Below are positions 19,585 to 28,014 of a DNA stretch of 64,000 nucleotides, piece by piece (position 1 is the stretch's first letter; each line of letters begins with the position of its first letter). A program made the position numbers and the translations under genes. Under the pieces are notes generated by a model. It did not search any database. It was given only the letters and a program-made list of their open reading frames with translations, and was not told where the DNA came from. The DNA is from Streptomyces ipomoeae 91-03 (GTDB lineage: Bacteria > Actinomycetota > Actinomycetes > Streptomycetales > Streptomycetaceae). The stretch lies in the NCBI RefSeq assembly GCF_000317595.1, contig NZ_AEJC01000173.1, forward strand, positions 1-64,000. The letters are read 5' to 3'.

Positions 19585-20448
19585 CTAGAACGGATACCAC
19601 CGCACCGTCTCGTCGCCCTCCCGCAGCGAAGCCACCCTTCTCTCGAACTCCGCCAACGCCTTCGGATTGCTCGGGGCGTGCTGGGCCACCCACGCACAGC
19701 TCGCCGTCTCCCGGGCGCCGCGCAGCACAGCGCACCCTTCCCACTCGCGCACATCAAACCCGTACGCATCCACGAACGCGTCGTACTCCTCGTCCGGCAG
19801 CCCATACCGGTCGTGGGACAGCGCCATCACCACCAGGTCGTGCTCACGCAGATCGCTGGAGAAGGTCTCCAGGTCGACCAACACCGGGCCGCCCGACCCC
19901 ACGTGCACGTTGCGCGGCAGCGCGTCCCCGTGGATCGGCCCGGAGGGCAACCGCGGCACGAGCGCGGCGGCGGCCGACGCGAACCCGTCGCGGCGCTCCC
20001 GCAGATACGCCGCGTCGGCCGGATCGATCGCGTCCCCGGCCAGCCGCAGCCACCGCTCGACACCGCCCAGCAGTTCACGGCGAGGCAGTTCGAAGGAGGG
20101 AGAGGGCAGCGCATGAACCAGCCGCAGCAGTTCGGCCAAATCCCGGGCCCCGGCGGGGCGTACGGGATCGCCCAGCCGGTGCCACACCGTCACCGGGTGC
20201 CCCTCCACGAGCAGTGCCTCGGACTCGGCGGCCCGCACCGCCGGCACCCCGGCCTCCGCGAGCCAGACCGCGATCCGCAGTTCACGGCGGGCCCGGTCGA
20301 GGAGTTCGGCGTCGCGGCCCACCTTGACCACCAGGTCACCGACGGCGAACACCGCGTTCTCGCCGAGCGCGAGCAGCCGCGCGTCCCCGGCCGCCCCGGG
20401 CAGCACACCCGCCGCGCCCAGTACGTCCCGCGCCCGTGCCTCGTCCAT
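19585..20448 (-). CDS. Aminoglycoside phosphotransferase-family kinase
   Basis: 287 aa from the ATG with GGAGG at 7 nt. APH fold with all catalytic parts: IHGDALPRNVHV (catalytic Asp and metal Asn, about residue 180) and VLVDLETFSSDLREHDLV (second metal Asp). Phosphorylates an unknown small molecule: antibiotic, choline-like or amino-sugar. No resistance gene set is adjacent. It contrasts with the degenerate APH relative at 5434-6357. Divergent from the sugar ABC operon. Confidence 0.88.
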   Translation of the reverse strand: MDEARARDVLGAAGVLPGAAGDARLLALGENAVFAVGDLVVKVGRDAELLDRARRELRIAVWLAEAGVPAVRAAESEALLVEGHPVTVWHRLGDPVRPAGARDLAELLRLVHALPSPSFELPRRELLGGVERWLRLAGDAIDPADAAYLRERRDGFASAAAALVPRLPSGPIHGDALPRNVHVGSGGPVLVDLETFSSDLREHDLVVMALSHDRYGLPDEEYDAFVDAYGFDVREWEGCAVLRGARETASCAWVAQHAPSNPKALAEFERRVASLREGDETVRWYPF

Positions 20449-20650
20449 CCTTCGCCTCCGTGTCCATACCACTGGCCCGCCCCAGCAGGGCGTCAGGTTC
20501 ACGCCATACGGCGGCCAGTCTCGCATTCGCACAGGTCGGACGATGTGCGCGGTGCCTTGACGACCCCTCATGCCCTCAGCACCATGACGGAGGCCCCGTG
20601 GGCGACCACACCGCCACAAGTCACGCAATATTCCCGAAGGAGTCGATTGC

Positions 20651-21601
20651 ATGACCCTGGCGACCGCGACGCCGAAGCGACCGCGACCGGCGAGGCGGCG
20701 CGCGCCGGAAGCGGCCCGGGAGGGGCGTCTCGTCGATCACGGCGCATGGTTCCTGGTGCTGCCGGCGCTGATCCCGATCCTGGTGCTGAGCGTCGGACCG
20801 CTGCTGTACGGGATCGCGCTGGCGTTCACCGACGCCCAGTCGGGCCGGACGGAACCCACCCAGTGGATCGGCGCCCTCAACTTCCGGGACCTGCTGCACG
20901 ACACGCTGTTCTGGGACTCGTTCCGGATCGGCCTGCTGTGGGCGGTCGGCGTGACCGTGCCGCAGTTCCTGCTCGCGCTCGGCCTCGCCCTGCTGCTCAA
21001 CCAGCGGCTGCGGCTGCGCTGGCTGGCCAGGTCCCTCGCCATCATCCCGTGGGCCATGCCCGAGGTGGTCGTCGGCATCATGTGGCGGCTGGTCTACAAC
21101 CCGGACGCGGGCATCCTCAACGAGACCATCCGCGACCTGGGGCTGGGCGACGGCCGCGACTGGCTGAGCGGCCTGGCCACCGCCCTGCCCGCCGTCATGG
21201 TGGTCGGCGTCTGGGCGGGCATGCCCCAGACCACGGTCGCCCTGCTCGCCGGTCTGCAGAACACCCCGCGCGAACTCCACGAGGCCGCCGCGATGGACGG
21301 CGCGGGCGCCTGGCGCCGCTTCCGTACCGTCACCTGGCCCGCCCTCAGACCCGTCGCCCTCGCCATCACCGCCCTCAACCTGATCTGGAACTTCAATTCC
21401 TTCGCCCTGGTGTACGTCCTGACCAGCGGCGGCCCCGGCGGCCGTACCCGGCTGCCGATGCTCTTCGCGTACGAGGAGGCCTTCCGCTACGGGCAGTTCG
21501 GGTACGCGGCGGCGATGGGATGTGTGATGGTCGCGGTGATCTCGATCATCCTCGCGGTCCATCTCGTCGGCCGACTGAGCCGAGGCGGTGACGAGGCATG
21601 A
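20651..21601 (+). CDS. Sugar ABC transporter permease, MalF type
   Basis: 316 aa with six predicted membrane helices starting about residue 35; the cytoplasmic EAA loop reads LHEAAAMDGAGAWRRFRTVTWP (given in two parts: LHEAAAMDGAGAWRR and FRTVTWP). AAGGAG lies 8 nt before the ATG. First gene of a three-gene carbohydrate importer; its stop overlaps the next start (ATGA). No ATPase gene follows. In Streptomyces the shared ATPase MsiK serves such importers, which fits. Substrate unknown. Confidence 0.93.
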   Translation: MTLATATPKRPRPARRRAPEAAREGRLVDHGAWFLVLPALIPILVLSVGPLLYGIALAFTDAQSGRTEPTQWIGALNFRDLLHDTLFWDSFRIGLLWAVGVTVPQFLLALGLALLLNQRLRLRWLARSLAIIPWAMPEVVVGIMWRLVYNPDAGILNETIRDLGLGDGRDWLSGLATALPAVMVVGVWAGMPQTTVALLAGLQNTPRELHEAAAMDGAGAWRRFRTVTWPALRPVALAITALNLIWNFNSFALVYVLTSGGPGGRTRLPMLFAYEEAFRYGQFGYAAAMGCVMVAVISIILAVHLVGRLSRGGDEA

Positions 21602-22431
21602 GGACCAGCAGGACCGCCCGCGCCGGCCAGTACATCGCCCTTCTCGCCTATCTCGTCTTCCTGGCGTTCCCCTTTCTCTGGCTGCTCTCCACCGCCTTCA
21701 AACCGGCCCGCGAACTGGGCAGCCTCCACCCCACCTGGATCCCGGAGGACCCCACCCTCGCCAACTTCCGGCAGGCCTTCGACGAGCAGCCTCTGCTGCA
21801 TGCCGCGCTGAACTCCCTGCTCGCGGCGGTCGGCGCGGCCGTCGTCGCCGTACTGATCGCGACCCCGATGGCGTACGTCATGGCCCGCCATCGCACGACG
21901 CTCTCGCGGCTGGCGACCGGCTGGGTGGTGGTGAGCCAGGCCTTTCCGTTCGTGCTGGTGATCATCCCGCTGTTCCTGGTGCTGAAGAACCTCCGGCTGA
22001 TCAACTCCGTACCGGGGCTCGTCATGGTGTACGTCGTGTGGGCGCTGCCGTTCGCGCTGTGGATGCTCGTCGGGTACGTACGGGCCGTGCCGGCCGAACT
22101 GGAGGAGGCGGCGGCGGTCGACGGCGCCGGGAGGATACGGACACTGGTGTCGGTGACCGCGCCGCTGCTGGCGCCGGGCATCGTGGCGACGGCACTGTTC
22201 GCGTTCATCACCGCGTGGAACGAGTTCTTCTTCGCGCTGGTGCTGCTCAAGACCCCGGAGAAACAGACCCTGCCGGTCGTCCTCACCCACTTCATCGGCG
22301 CGGAGGGCGTCGCCGACCTCGGCCCGCTGGCCGCCGCCGCGTTCCTCGCGACGCTGCCCTCGCTGGTCGTCTTCGCGATCATCCAGAAACGGATCACGGG
22401 CGGCATGCTCGCCGGGGCGGTGAAGAGCTGA
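21598..22431 (+). CDS. Sugar ABC transporter permease, MalG type
   Basis: 277 aa, six membrane helices, EAA loop LEEAAAVDGAGRIRTLVSVT near residue 175, where it should contact the ATPase. Partner of the preceding MalF-type permease. The stop codon shares bases with the first possible start of the binding protein (TGATG), so the three genes form one translationally linked unit. Confidence 0.94.
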   Translation: MRTSRTARAGQYIALLAYLVFLAFPFLWLLSTAFKPARELGSLHPTWIPEDPTLANFRQAFDEQPLLHAALNSLLAAVGAAVVAVLIATPMAYVMARHRTTLSRLATGWVVVSQAFPFVLVIIPLFLVLKNLRLINSVPGLVMVYVVWALPFALWMLVGYVRAVPAELEEAAAVDGAGRIRTLVSVTAPLLAPGIVATALFAFITAWNEFFFALVLLKTPEKQTLPVVLTHFIGAEGVADLGPLAAAAFLATLPSLVVFAIIQKRITGGMLAGAVKS

Positions 22432-22479
22432 TGCGGACCGATGAAGAGCCGATGCGGATCGACGGAGAGCCGATGCGCA
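22431..22479 (+). repeat. 21-nt imperfect tandem repeat making three in-frame start codons
   Basis: Two adjoining near-copies (gatgcggaccgatgaagagcc type) followed by a partial third give in-frame ATGs at 22431, 22452 and 22473. Encoded text is MRTDEEP-MRIDGEP-MRTRLLV. Confidence 0.7.
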
Positions 22480-23756
22480 CGAGACTGCTGGTGGCCCTGG
22501 TGTTCATCGGCCTCCTGCTCACCGGCTGCACCGGCGACAGCGACGGCTCCGCCGACGGCCGCGTCACCCTCCGCTTCCAGTCCCTTGCCTGGCAGGAGGA
22601 GTCCGTCGCGGCCAACAAGGAGCTGGTGGAGGAGTGGAACGCCACGCACCCGGGCGTCAGGGTCGAGTATGTGCAGGGGAGTTGGGAGAGCGTCCACGAC
22701 CAGCTGCTCACCTCCTTCGAGGGCGGTGAGGCACCGGACATCATCCACGACGCCTCGGACGACCTCGCCGACTTCGCGTACGGCGGCCATCTGGCCGAGC
22801 TGAGCGAGCTGCTGCCCGAGCGGCTCAAGGCCGACATACCGCAGCACAGCTGGGAGACGACGACCTTCGGGGACGGGATCTACGGGGTGCCGTTCCTGCA
22901 GGAGCCGAGGGTGCTCATCGCCAACGCCACGTGGCTGCGCGAGTCCGGCGTGCGCATCCCGACCCCGGAGAACCCGTGGACGTGGGAGGAGTTCCGGACG
23001 GTCGCACGGGAGCTGAGCGGCGATGGCAGATACGGCGTCGCCTGGCCGCTGAAGGAACCGGTGTCGGCCACGCTCAATCTGTCGCTGTCGGCGGGCGGAC
23101 AACTGTTCCACCGAGGCGAGGACGGCAAGGTCGAGGTCCGCGTCGAGGCCGCCGACACGGTCGTACCGAAGACCGTGCACGACGAGGTGAACACCGACGA
23201 GAGCGCGTCGAGCAGCACGCTCGGCATGGGCGGTTCCGACACACTGCCCGGCTTCTTCGGCGGCAAGTACGCGATGGTCCCGCTCGGCTTCTCGTACCGC
23301 CAGCAGATCGTCCAGCAGGCACCCGAGGGCTTCGACTGGCAGGTACTGCCCGCCCCGGCCGGCGCCGACGGCCTCACCCAGGGCGTCAGCCCGCAGACCC
23401 TCTCCATCGCCGAGGACAGCCCGCACAAGAAGGAGGCCGCCGAGTTCATCGACTTCCTGCTGCGCCCCGAGAACATGGTCCGCCTCGCCCTCGGCGACTG
23501 GATGCTCCCGACCGGCACCGAGGCCCTGAAGGACCCCGCCCTGCACACGACGAAGCACGACTGGGCCACCGGCACGGCCCTCGCCGAACACCTCCGCTCC
23601 GCCCCCGCCCAGTCCGTACGCGGCTACCCGGAGTGGAAGGACAAGGTCGCCACCCCCGCGTTCCAGGAGTACTACAGCGGCGCGATCGACCTCGACGAAC
23701 TCCGCGAACGGCTGGAGGAGGACGGAAACCTGGTGCTGGCGCGCTATCAGAGATGA
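22473..23756 (+). CDS. Sugar ABC transporter substrate-binding lipoprotein
   Basis: 427 aa if started at 22473, which gives a normal lipoprotein signal (MRTRLLVALVFIGLLLTGC, Cys19) and has GGAG 5 nt upstream; starting at 22431 would add 14 charged residues before the signal. Mature protein is a family 1 extracellular solute-binding protein (VTLRFQSLAWQEESVAANKE, then the APDIIHDAS segment). Anchored outside the membrane, it delivers an oligo- or monosaccharide to the two upstream permeases. Substrate unknown; no glycosidase or regulator accompanies the operon. Confidence 0.92.
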   Translation: MRTRLLVALVFIGLLLTGCTGDSDGSADGRVTLRFQSLAWQEESVAANKELVEEWNATHPGVRVEYVQGSWESVHDQLLTSFEGGEAPDIIHDASDDLADFAYGGHLAELSELLPERLKADIPQHSWETTTFGDGIYGVPFLQEPRVLIANATWLRESGVRIPTPENPWTWEEFRTVARELSGDGRYGVAWPLKEPVSATLNLSLSAGGQLFHRGEDGKVEVRVEAADTVVPKTVHDEVNTDESASSSTLGMGGSDTLPGFFGGKYAMVPLGFSYRQQIVQQAPEGFDWQVLPAPAGADGLTQGVSPQTLSIAEDSPHKKEAAEFIDFLLRPENMVRLALGDWMLPTGTEALKDPALHTTKHDWATGTALAEHLRSAPAQSVRGYPEWKDKVATPAFQEYYSGAIDLDELRERLEEDGNLVLARYQR

Positions 23757-23910
23757 GGGCCCGCCGTCAGCGGCGTGGAAACGCCATTGACCTTGGTGAC
23801 CGGTTCGACCGTTACCTGCCCCCAAAGGTTGCGCTCGCCACTTCTTGTACGTCAGATGAACGGCTCCCAATCTGGTTCTGAACGCACATCGAACGCCAGG
23901 AAGTTGACCC

Positions 23911-24909
23911 ATGCGCCGAGACATACCCGACCTCGCAGAGGTGCGCCGCGTCACGCAGAAGAAGCGTGACGCCTGGTGGACCGTGCTGCTCGTCGATCCG
24001 GTCGCCACCCCCCTGGTGCGGCTGACCGCGAAGTACACGAGGATCACGCCCAACCAGCTGACGTGGGGCGCCTTCCTGCTGGGCCTCGTCTCGGCCGCCT
24101 TCTTCGCCCTCGGCGACTGGCGCTGGCTGATCGCCGGCGCCGTCGTCTACCACCTGAGCTTCATCCTCGACTGCATGGACGGCAAGGTCGCCCGGCTCAC
24201 CGGCCAGGGCTCGGTGTTCGGCGCCTGGCTCGACTTCGTCTTCGACCGCGTCCGGGTGGCGGCGTGCGCGGTGGCCCTGATGGCCGGGCAGTACCACCGC
24301 ACGGGTGACACCCTCTACATCTGGCTCGCCGCCGCCGTCATCGGCTTCGACGCGCTCCGCTACATCAACTCCCTGGAGACCTTCAAGGTCCGCCACACCA
24401 TGCGCAAGCAGATCAAGGCCCGGCTACGGGCGGCCCGCCGCGCCGAGAACGAGCGCGAACTCGCCTTCATGGAGGATCTGCTGCGCGAGAACCCCGAGGC
24501 CGACATCGAGCAGGACCTGGAACGGGCGGCCGCCGCAGCCGTACCGCCGGCAGCCGCCGAGGCTGCCCAGTCGCCGGTCGAGACGGCGCCGTCGGCTCCG
24601 CAGGCCCAGGTCGTCGATCTGCACCAGGAGTTCCGCCGCCGCTTCCCCGCCTATCTGCGCGTCCGTTCCTTCCTGCTGCGCCACCGCATCCGCCCCCACC
24701 TGATCAGCGGCATCGAGTTCCAGATGGGCGTCTTCATGATCGGCCCGTTCCTCGACTCGGTGCTGGCGGCCACCATCGTCTCCGGCGCCCTGCTGCTCGT
24801 CTTCGAGCTGGCCATCATCTACAAACTGCTGCTGTCGACACGCGACTTCACCCGCACCATCGACTCCTTCGACCGGGAGGAGGCCGCCAAGGTCGCCAAA
24901 GCCGCCTGA
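23911..24909 (+). CDS. CDP-alcohol phosphatidyltransferase family membrane enzyme
   Basis: 332 aa. The CDP-alcohol signature is complete: DCMDGKVAR then GAWLDFVFD (pattern DxxDGxxAR...GxxxDxxxD), about residues 89-115, so it should transfer a phosphoalcohol from CDP-linked donor to a hydroxyl acceptor. Membrane helices before and after the motif, but a hydrophilic insert of about 110 residues (about 155-265, charged helix then Ala/Pro linker) splits it from two C-terminal helices (about 270-315). That insert is unusual beside ordinary phosphatidylglycerol or phosphatidylinositol phosphate synthases. Lipid product cannot be named. AGGAAG site before ATG. Confidence 0.88.
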   Translation: MRRDIPDLAEVRRVTQKKRDAWWTVLLVDPVATPLVRLTAKYTRITPNQLTWGAFLLGLVSAAFFALGDWRWLIAGAVVYHLSFILDCMDGKVARLTGQGSVFGAWLDFVFDRVRVAACAVALMAGQYHRTGDTLYIWLAAAVIGFDALRYINSLETFKVRHTMRKQIKARLRAARRAENERELAFMEDLLRENPEADIEQDLERAAAAAVPPAAAEAAQSPVETAPSAPQAQVVDLHQEFRRRFPAYLRVRSFLLRHRIRPHLISGIEFQMGVFMIGPFLDSVLAATIVSGALLLVFELAIIYKLLLSTRDFTRTIDSFDREEAAKVAKAA

Positions 24910-25272
24910 GCCGAGGGCGCACGGATGTGGCGTACGGCTGTCACACCTGTACCGTCTCGTCGTACGCCCCTCCCGTCCCGTACGCCCCTCCCGTCCCGTA
25001 CGCCGTACCGGAACCGGCTCCGGTGACTCGTCGTGGGTGAGGTCGGGCAGGCGGTGCAGCCACTTCGGCAGGCACCAGTCGCGCTCGCCGAGCAGGGCCA
25101 TCGCCGCCGCGAGGCCCCCACCTTGCTGCCCGGTGAACCCCGCCCTGCGAGAGTCCTCCGCTCGGACCCCGCCCTCTCACCGTCCGGGAGTACAGCGGCC
25201 CCCTACACCTGTCCCGACTTCTCGGGGCTCCGCCCCAGGGGCGCCGACCTATGGTGTCCCTATGGTGTCCCT
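24910..25272. other. Intergenic region, 363 bp, with short tandem repeats
   Basis: Contains an 18-bp tandem repeat (cgtacgcccctcccgtcc, two full copies at 24961-24996 plus part of a third), a possible transporter-gene remnant on the minus strand (25027-25101), and a 12-bp tandem repeat (ctatggtgtccc type, about 25251-25274) ending at the next start codon. Confidence 0.6.
25027..25101 (-). pseudogene. Possible C-terminal remnant of an MMPL/RND-type transporter
   Basis: The minus strand reads MALLGERDWCLPKWLHRLPD and then LTHDE. This closely resembles the conserved end of Streptomyces MMPL exporters (LLGxxxWWLPxWLxRxLP). Nothing transporter-like precedes it in any frame, so it appears to be a decayed leftover. 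Short match; moderate doubt. Confidence 0.42.
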
Positions 25273-25821
25273 ATGACGACGTACGCGGCGCTCCTGCGCG
25301 GGATCAACGTGGGCGGCAGCAAGAAGGTTCCGATGGCCGACCTCCGCGCCCTGCTGAAGGGCCTCGGTCACGAGGCGGTGGCCACCTATCTCCAGAGCGG
25401 CAACGCGGTCTTCGCCACCGACACCGGCGACGAGGACTCCCTGGCGGCGGAGATCACGGCGGCCATCGAGAAGCACTTCGGCTTCACCGTCGACGTCCTG
25501 GTACGTGATCACGCCTACCTGGAGGCCGTACGCGAGGCCTGCCCGTTCCCGGCGGCGGAGCTGGAGGGCAGGCAACTGCACGTCACCTACTTCTCGGAGC
25601 CCGTGGACGCGGCCCGCTTCGCCGCCCTGGACCAACAGGCCTTCCTCCCCGAGGAGTTCAGCCTCGGCGACCGGGCGCTGTACCTCTACGCCCCCGACGG
25701 ACTGGGCCGCTCCAAGCTGGCGGAGGCCCTGTCGAAGCCCCGTCTCCTGAAGGGCCTGATCGCCACGACCCGCAACTGGAACACGGTGGTGAAGCTGGCG
25801 GAGCTGACGAGAGCCGGCTGA
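25273..25821 (+). CDS. DUF1697 domain-containing protein
   Basis: 182 aa. Opens with TYAALLRGINVGGSKKVPMA and carries VATYLQSGNAVF, which define DUF1697, a small cytosolic family of unknown function. Length is typical. The start codon follows a tandem tatggtgtcccta repeat, with no Shine-Dalgarno sequence, so expression may be leaderless or weak. Converges with the FAD oxidoreductase across a strong terminator. Confidence 0.9.
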   Translation: MTTYAALLRGINVGGSKKVPMADLRALLKGLGHEAVATYLQSGNAVFATDTGDEDSLAAEITAAIEKHFGFTVDVLVRDHAYLEAVREACPFPAAELEGRQLHVTYFSEPVDAARFAALDQQAFLPEEFSLGDRALYLYAPDGLGRSKLAEALSKPRLLKGLIATTRNWNTVVKLAELTRAG

Positions 25822-25862
25822 CAGCCACTGGTAACTCGCGAAACTACGGGACCCGGAGTACG

Positions 25863-25890
25863 CAGCGCCGCCCGGCAAGGGGCGGCGCTG
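25863..25890. terminator. Strong bidirectional hairpin
   Basis: Perfect 11-bp stem CAGCGCCGCCC-ggcaag-GGGCGGCGCTG in the 112-bp gap between two convergent genes. It is followed by two direct copies of ccgaggacacccc. Confidence 0.75.
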
Positions 25891-25933
25891 CCCCGAGGAC
25901 ACCCCGATCTGCTCCGAGGACACCCCTTGAGGG

Positions 25934-27442
25934 TCAGAAGATGCCCGGGCCGGGGGTCAGGATGCCGTTCGGGTCGTAGCGGTTCTTCCAGGTGACGAAC
26001 TGCGTCCACAGCGAGCCGTAGTGCGCTTGCCAGTCGGCCTGTGTGAACGGCGTCGCGCCGTGCGGGTAGCGCACCCCGCCGACGGCTGCCGCCTGCTGGT
26101 AGAGGCTGTAGTTGCGGTCCATCATCCGCGACGCGAAATCGGGATCGGGGCCGGACTCCACCGAGTCGGTCAGCACGCTGACCAGCCAGACCCAGGGGCC
26201 GCTCGCCCCGCTCGGGAGCCGCAGCAGCGGTCGGCCGTAGCTCGAACGCAGCATCGGGAAGATCAGTCCGAAACCGGTCGGGCCCAGGTCCTCCGGGGTC
26301 AACGAGGGAAACACCGACTCCACGAAATCCTCGACGGCGCCGTCCGGCAGGAACAGGTCCGACCACGGCTTGACCTTCGCGTCCCAGTCCAGGTTCGCGG
26401 CGAAGGAGTCGTACAGGTTGGTGACCAGGGAGATGTAGTCCAGATAGCCGTAATCCTCGAAGGGCGCCGCGCCCGCGGCGGGGCTGAGCCCGCGGAGCAG
26501 GTGGGACCTGTCGGGCACGTCGCCCGGGTCGTAGAAGACGGTGGCCCACAGGACCAGGGGCTGTGCCGTGCCCGGCTGGGGAATGCTGCCGAGCGAGTCG
26601 AACTCGCCCCGGTTCGCCAGGATGCGGATGTCCTGGAAGAAGGTCGGGATGTCCGCGTACCCGATCCGGTACGTCCGGGCCCGCTGCTTGGCCGGCACCA
26701 GGTCTATCGTCGCTCGCGTGATCACGCCGCACTGGCCGAGCCCGGCGAGCGTCGCCTCGAACAGCTCACTGTTCTGTGTGGCGGAGCACCACTTCAGCTG
26801 GCCCGTGCCCGTGACCACCTGGAGCAGCCGGGCGTGATCGACCTGCGCGCCGACGCGATAGGCCGACATCATCCCGATGCCGCCCATGGACAGGGTCCCG
26901 CCGACCGTCGTCCTGATGTAGCTGGTGATCGACACGGGTGTGAGTCCCTGCGCGTACGCGGCCTCGATCACGTCCTGCCACAGCACGCCGGTATCGACGT
27001 CGGCGCCATCCGTGCCGATCGAGTGGATCGTGTTCAGCGACTGCATCTCGATGATCAGGCCACCGCTCACGAGCGGCTGACCGAACATCGCGTGGTGCGC
27101 GCCGACCGGTGCGACCTTGATGTTGTGACTGGCGCAGAAAGCGACCATCTTGCGGATGTCCTGGACCGAACCCGGGCGGAGCACCGCGCACGGTGTCCTG
27201 AACACGATGTTGCCCTGGTCGTGCGAGTTCGCCGCGATGGCCTCCGGGTCGAACGTGAGGGTGCCGTCAAGAGACGGCGCCGCGGCGAACGACGTACTGT
27301 CCGCGGTGTCCGCGGCCACGGCCTCGGTCACCCATTGCCGGGCGACCAGGTCGAAGCCCGCCACGAGCGCCACGGTCCCGGCCCCGAACCGGGCCAGGAA
27401 CCGGCGTCTGCTGACAGGACCGTGTTGTTCCTTGCATGACAT
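25934..27442 (-). CDS. Tat-exported FAD-linked oxidoreductase (cytokinin dehydrogenase-like)
   Basis: 502 aa from an ATG with GGAGG at 5 nt. A twin-arginine signal (SRRRFLARFGAGTVALVAG, about residues 10-28) predicts export in folded form. Next comes a PCMH/FAD_binding_4 domain (about 65-245) with VGAHHAMFGQP, where the second His matches the residue that carries covalent FAD in cytokinin oxidases, and GGTLSMGGIG. The C-terminal half ends in KNRYDPNGILTPGPGIF, like cytokinin dehydrogenases. Likely oxidises an extracellular amine or alcohol. The substrate, cytokinin or other, is not shown by sequence. Stands alone, with 570 bp of non-coding DNA upstream. Confidence 0.83.
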   Translation of the reverse strand: MSCKEQHGPVSRRRFLARFGAGTVALVAGFDLVARQWVTEAVAADTADSTSFAAAPSLDGTLTFDPEAIAANSHDQGNIVFRTPCAVLRPGSVQDIRKMVAFCASHNIKVAPVGAHHAMFGQPLVSGGLIIEMQSLNTIHSIGTDGADVDTGVLWQDVIEAAYAQGLTPVSITSYIRTTVGGTLSMGGIGMMSAYRVGAQVDHARLLQVVTGTGQLKWCSATQNSELFEATLAGLGQCGVITRATIDLVPAKQRARTYRIGYADIPTFFQDIRILANRGEFDSLGSIPQPGTAQPLVLWATVFYDPGDVPDRSHLLRGLSPAAGAAPFEDYGYLDYISLVTNLYDSFAANLDWDAKVKPWSDLFLPDGAVEDFVESVFPSLTPEDLGPTGFGLIFPMLRSSYGRPLLRLPSGASGPWVWLVSVLTDSVESGPDPDFASRMMDRNYSLYQQAAAVGGVRYPHGATPFTQADWQAHYGSLWTQFVTWKNRYDPNGILTPGPGIF

Positions 27443-28014
27443 AGCAGCCTCCGGGCTGTAGACGCGGCGAACCGTCGACACACCGCGTGGGGTTTGTCGT
27501 CCCGCCTTCGCGGCGAGACCAGCCGAGCGAGTTGTGCGGGGCTGACGGCCGTGCTCCGGTGCACGGCCCGGCGCCCAACTTGCGAACGGTGGTGCCAGAA
27601 CTTGACCGAACTGCCTTGATGACCTGCTCGTCCCGGTGCTCGGCGTCCGGTGACCGCCGGCGCCGGGAGCGTCAGGGGGTCCGTCGCCGCCGATGTGGCG
27701 GCATGCCTGCCGCCCATGGGAAGCAGGCAGTGGCGCCTGCCACGGGACGGCCCGGCCGCCGGCATGGCGAAGCTAACGAGTGCCCTGACCCGGGCCCGGG
27801 TGCGGGACTCTGGATCTCCCCCATGGCGAACTCCCCCTGAAATTCCGCTCAGGGCCCATCATGGCGCCCGAGAGGTCCGCCGTGCGAGAGTCCGCATCAC
27901 CAACGGCGGCCGGATCCGGGTTCAGTGGGCATGGGGCGGGGCGGTCCGACGCAGGCCGTCCCATCCGACGCGTCCCGTCCGAGGGGTCGTTCACCCACAT
28001 CGTTTAATGACCCC
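27443..28014. other. Long divergent intergenic region, 572 bp
   Basis: Between the oxidoreductase and ketopantoate reductase-like genes. Both strands give only frames with poor codon pattern. I looked for riboswitch cores and found none I trust; GC-rich short hairpins occur but nothing distinctive. Confidence 0.5.

Noticed and set aside
27443-28014. Possible cobalamin-type riboswitch
   Set aside because: A GCCACTG string occurs on the minus strand but the remaining conserved core is missing.
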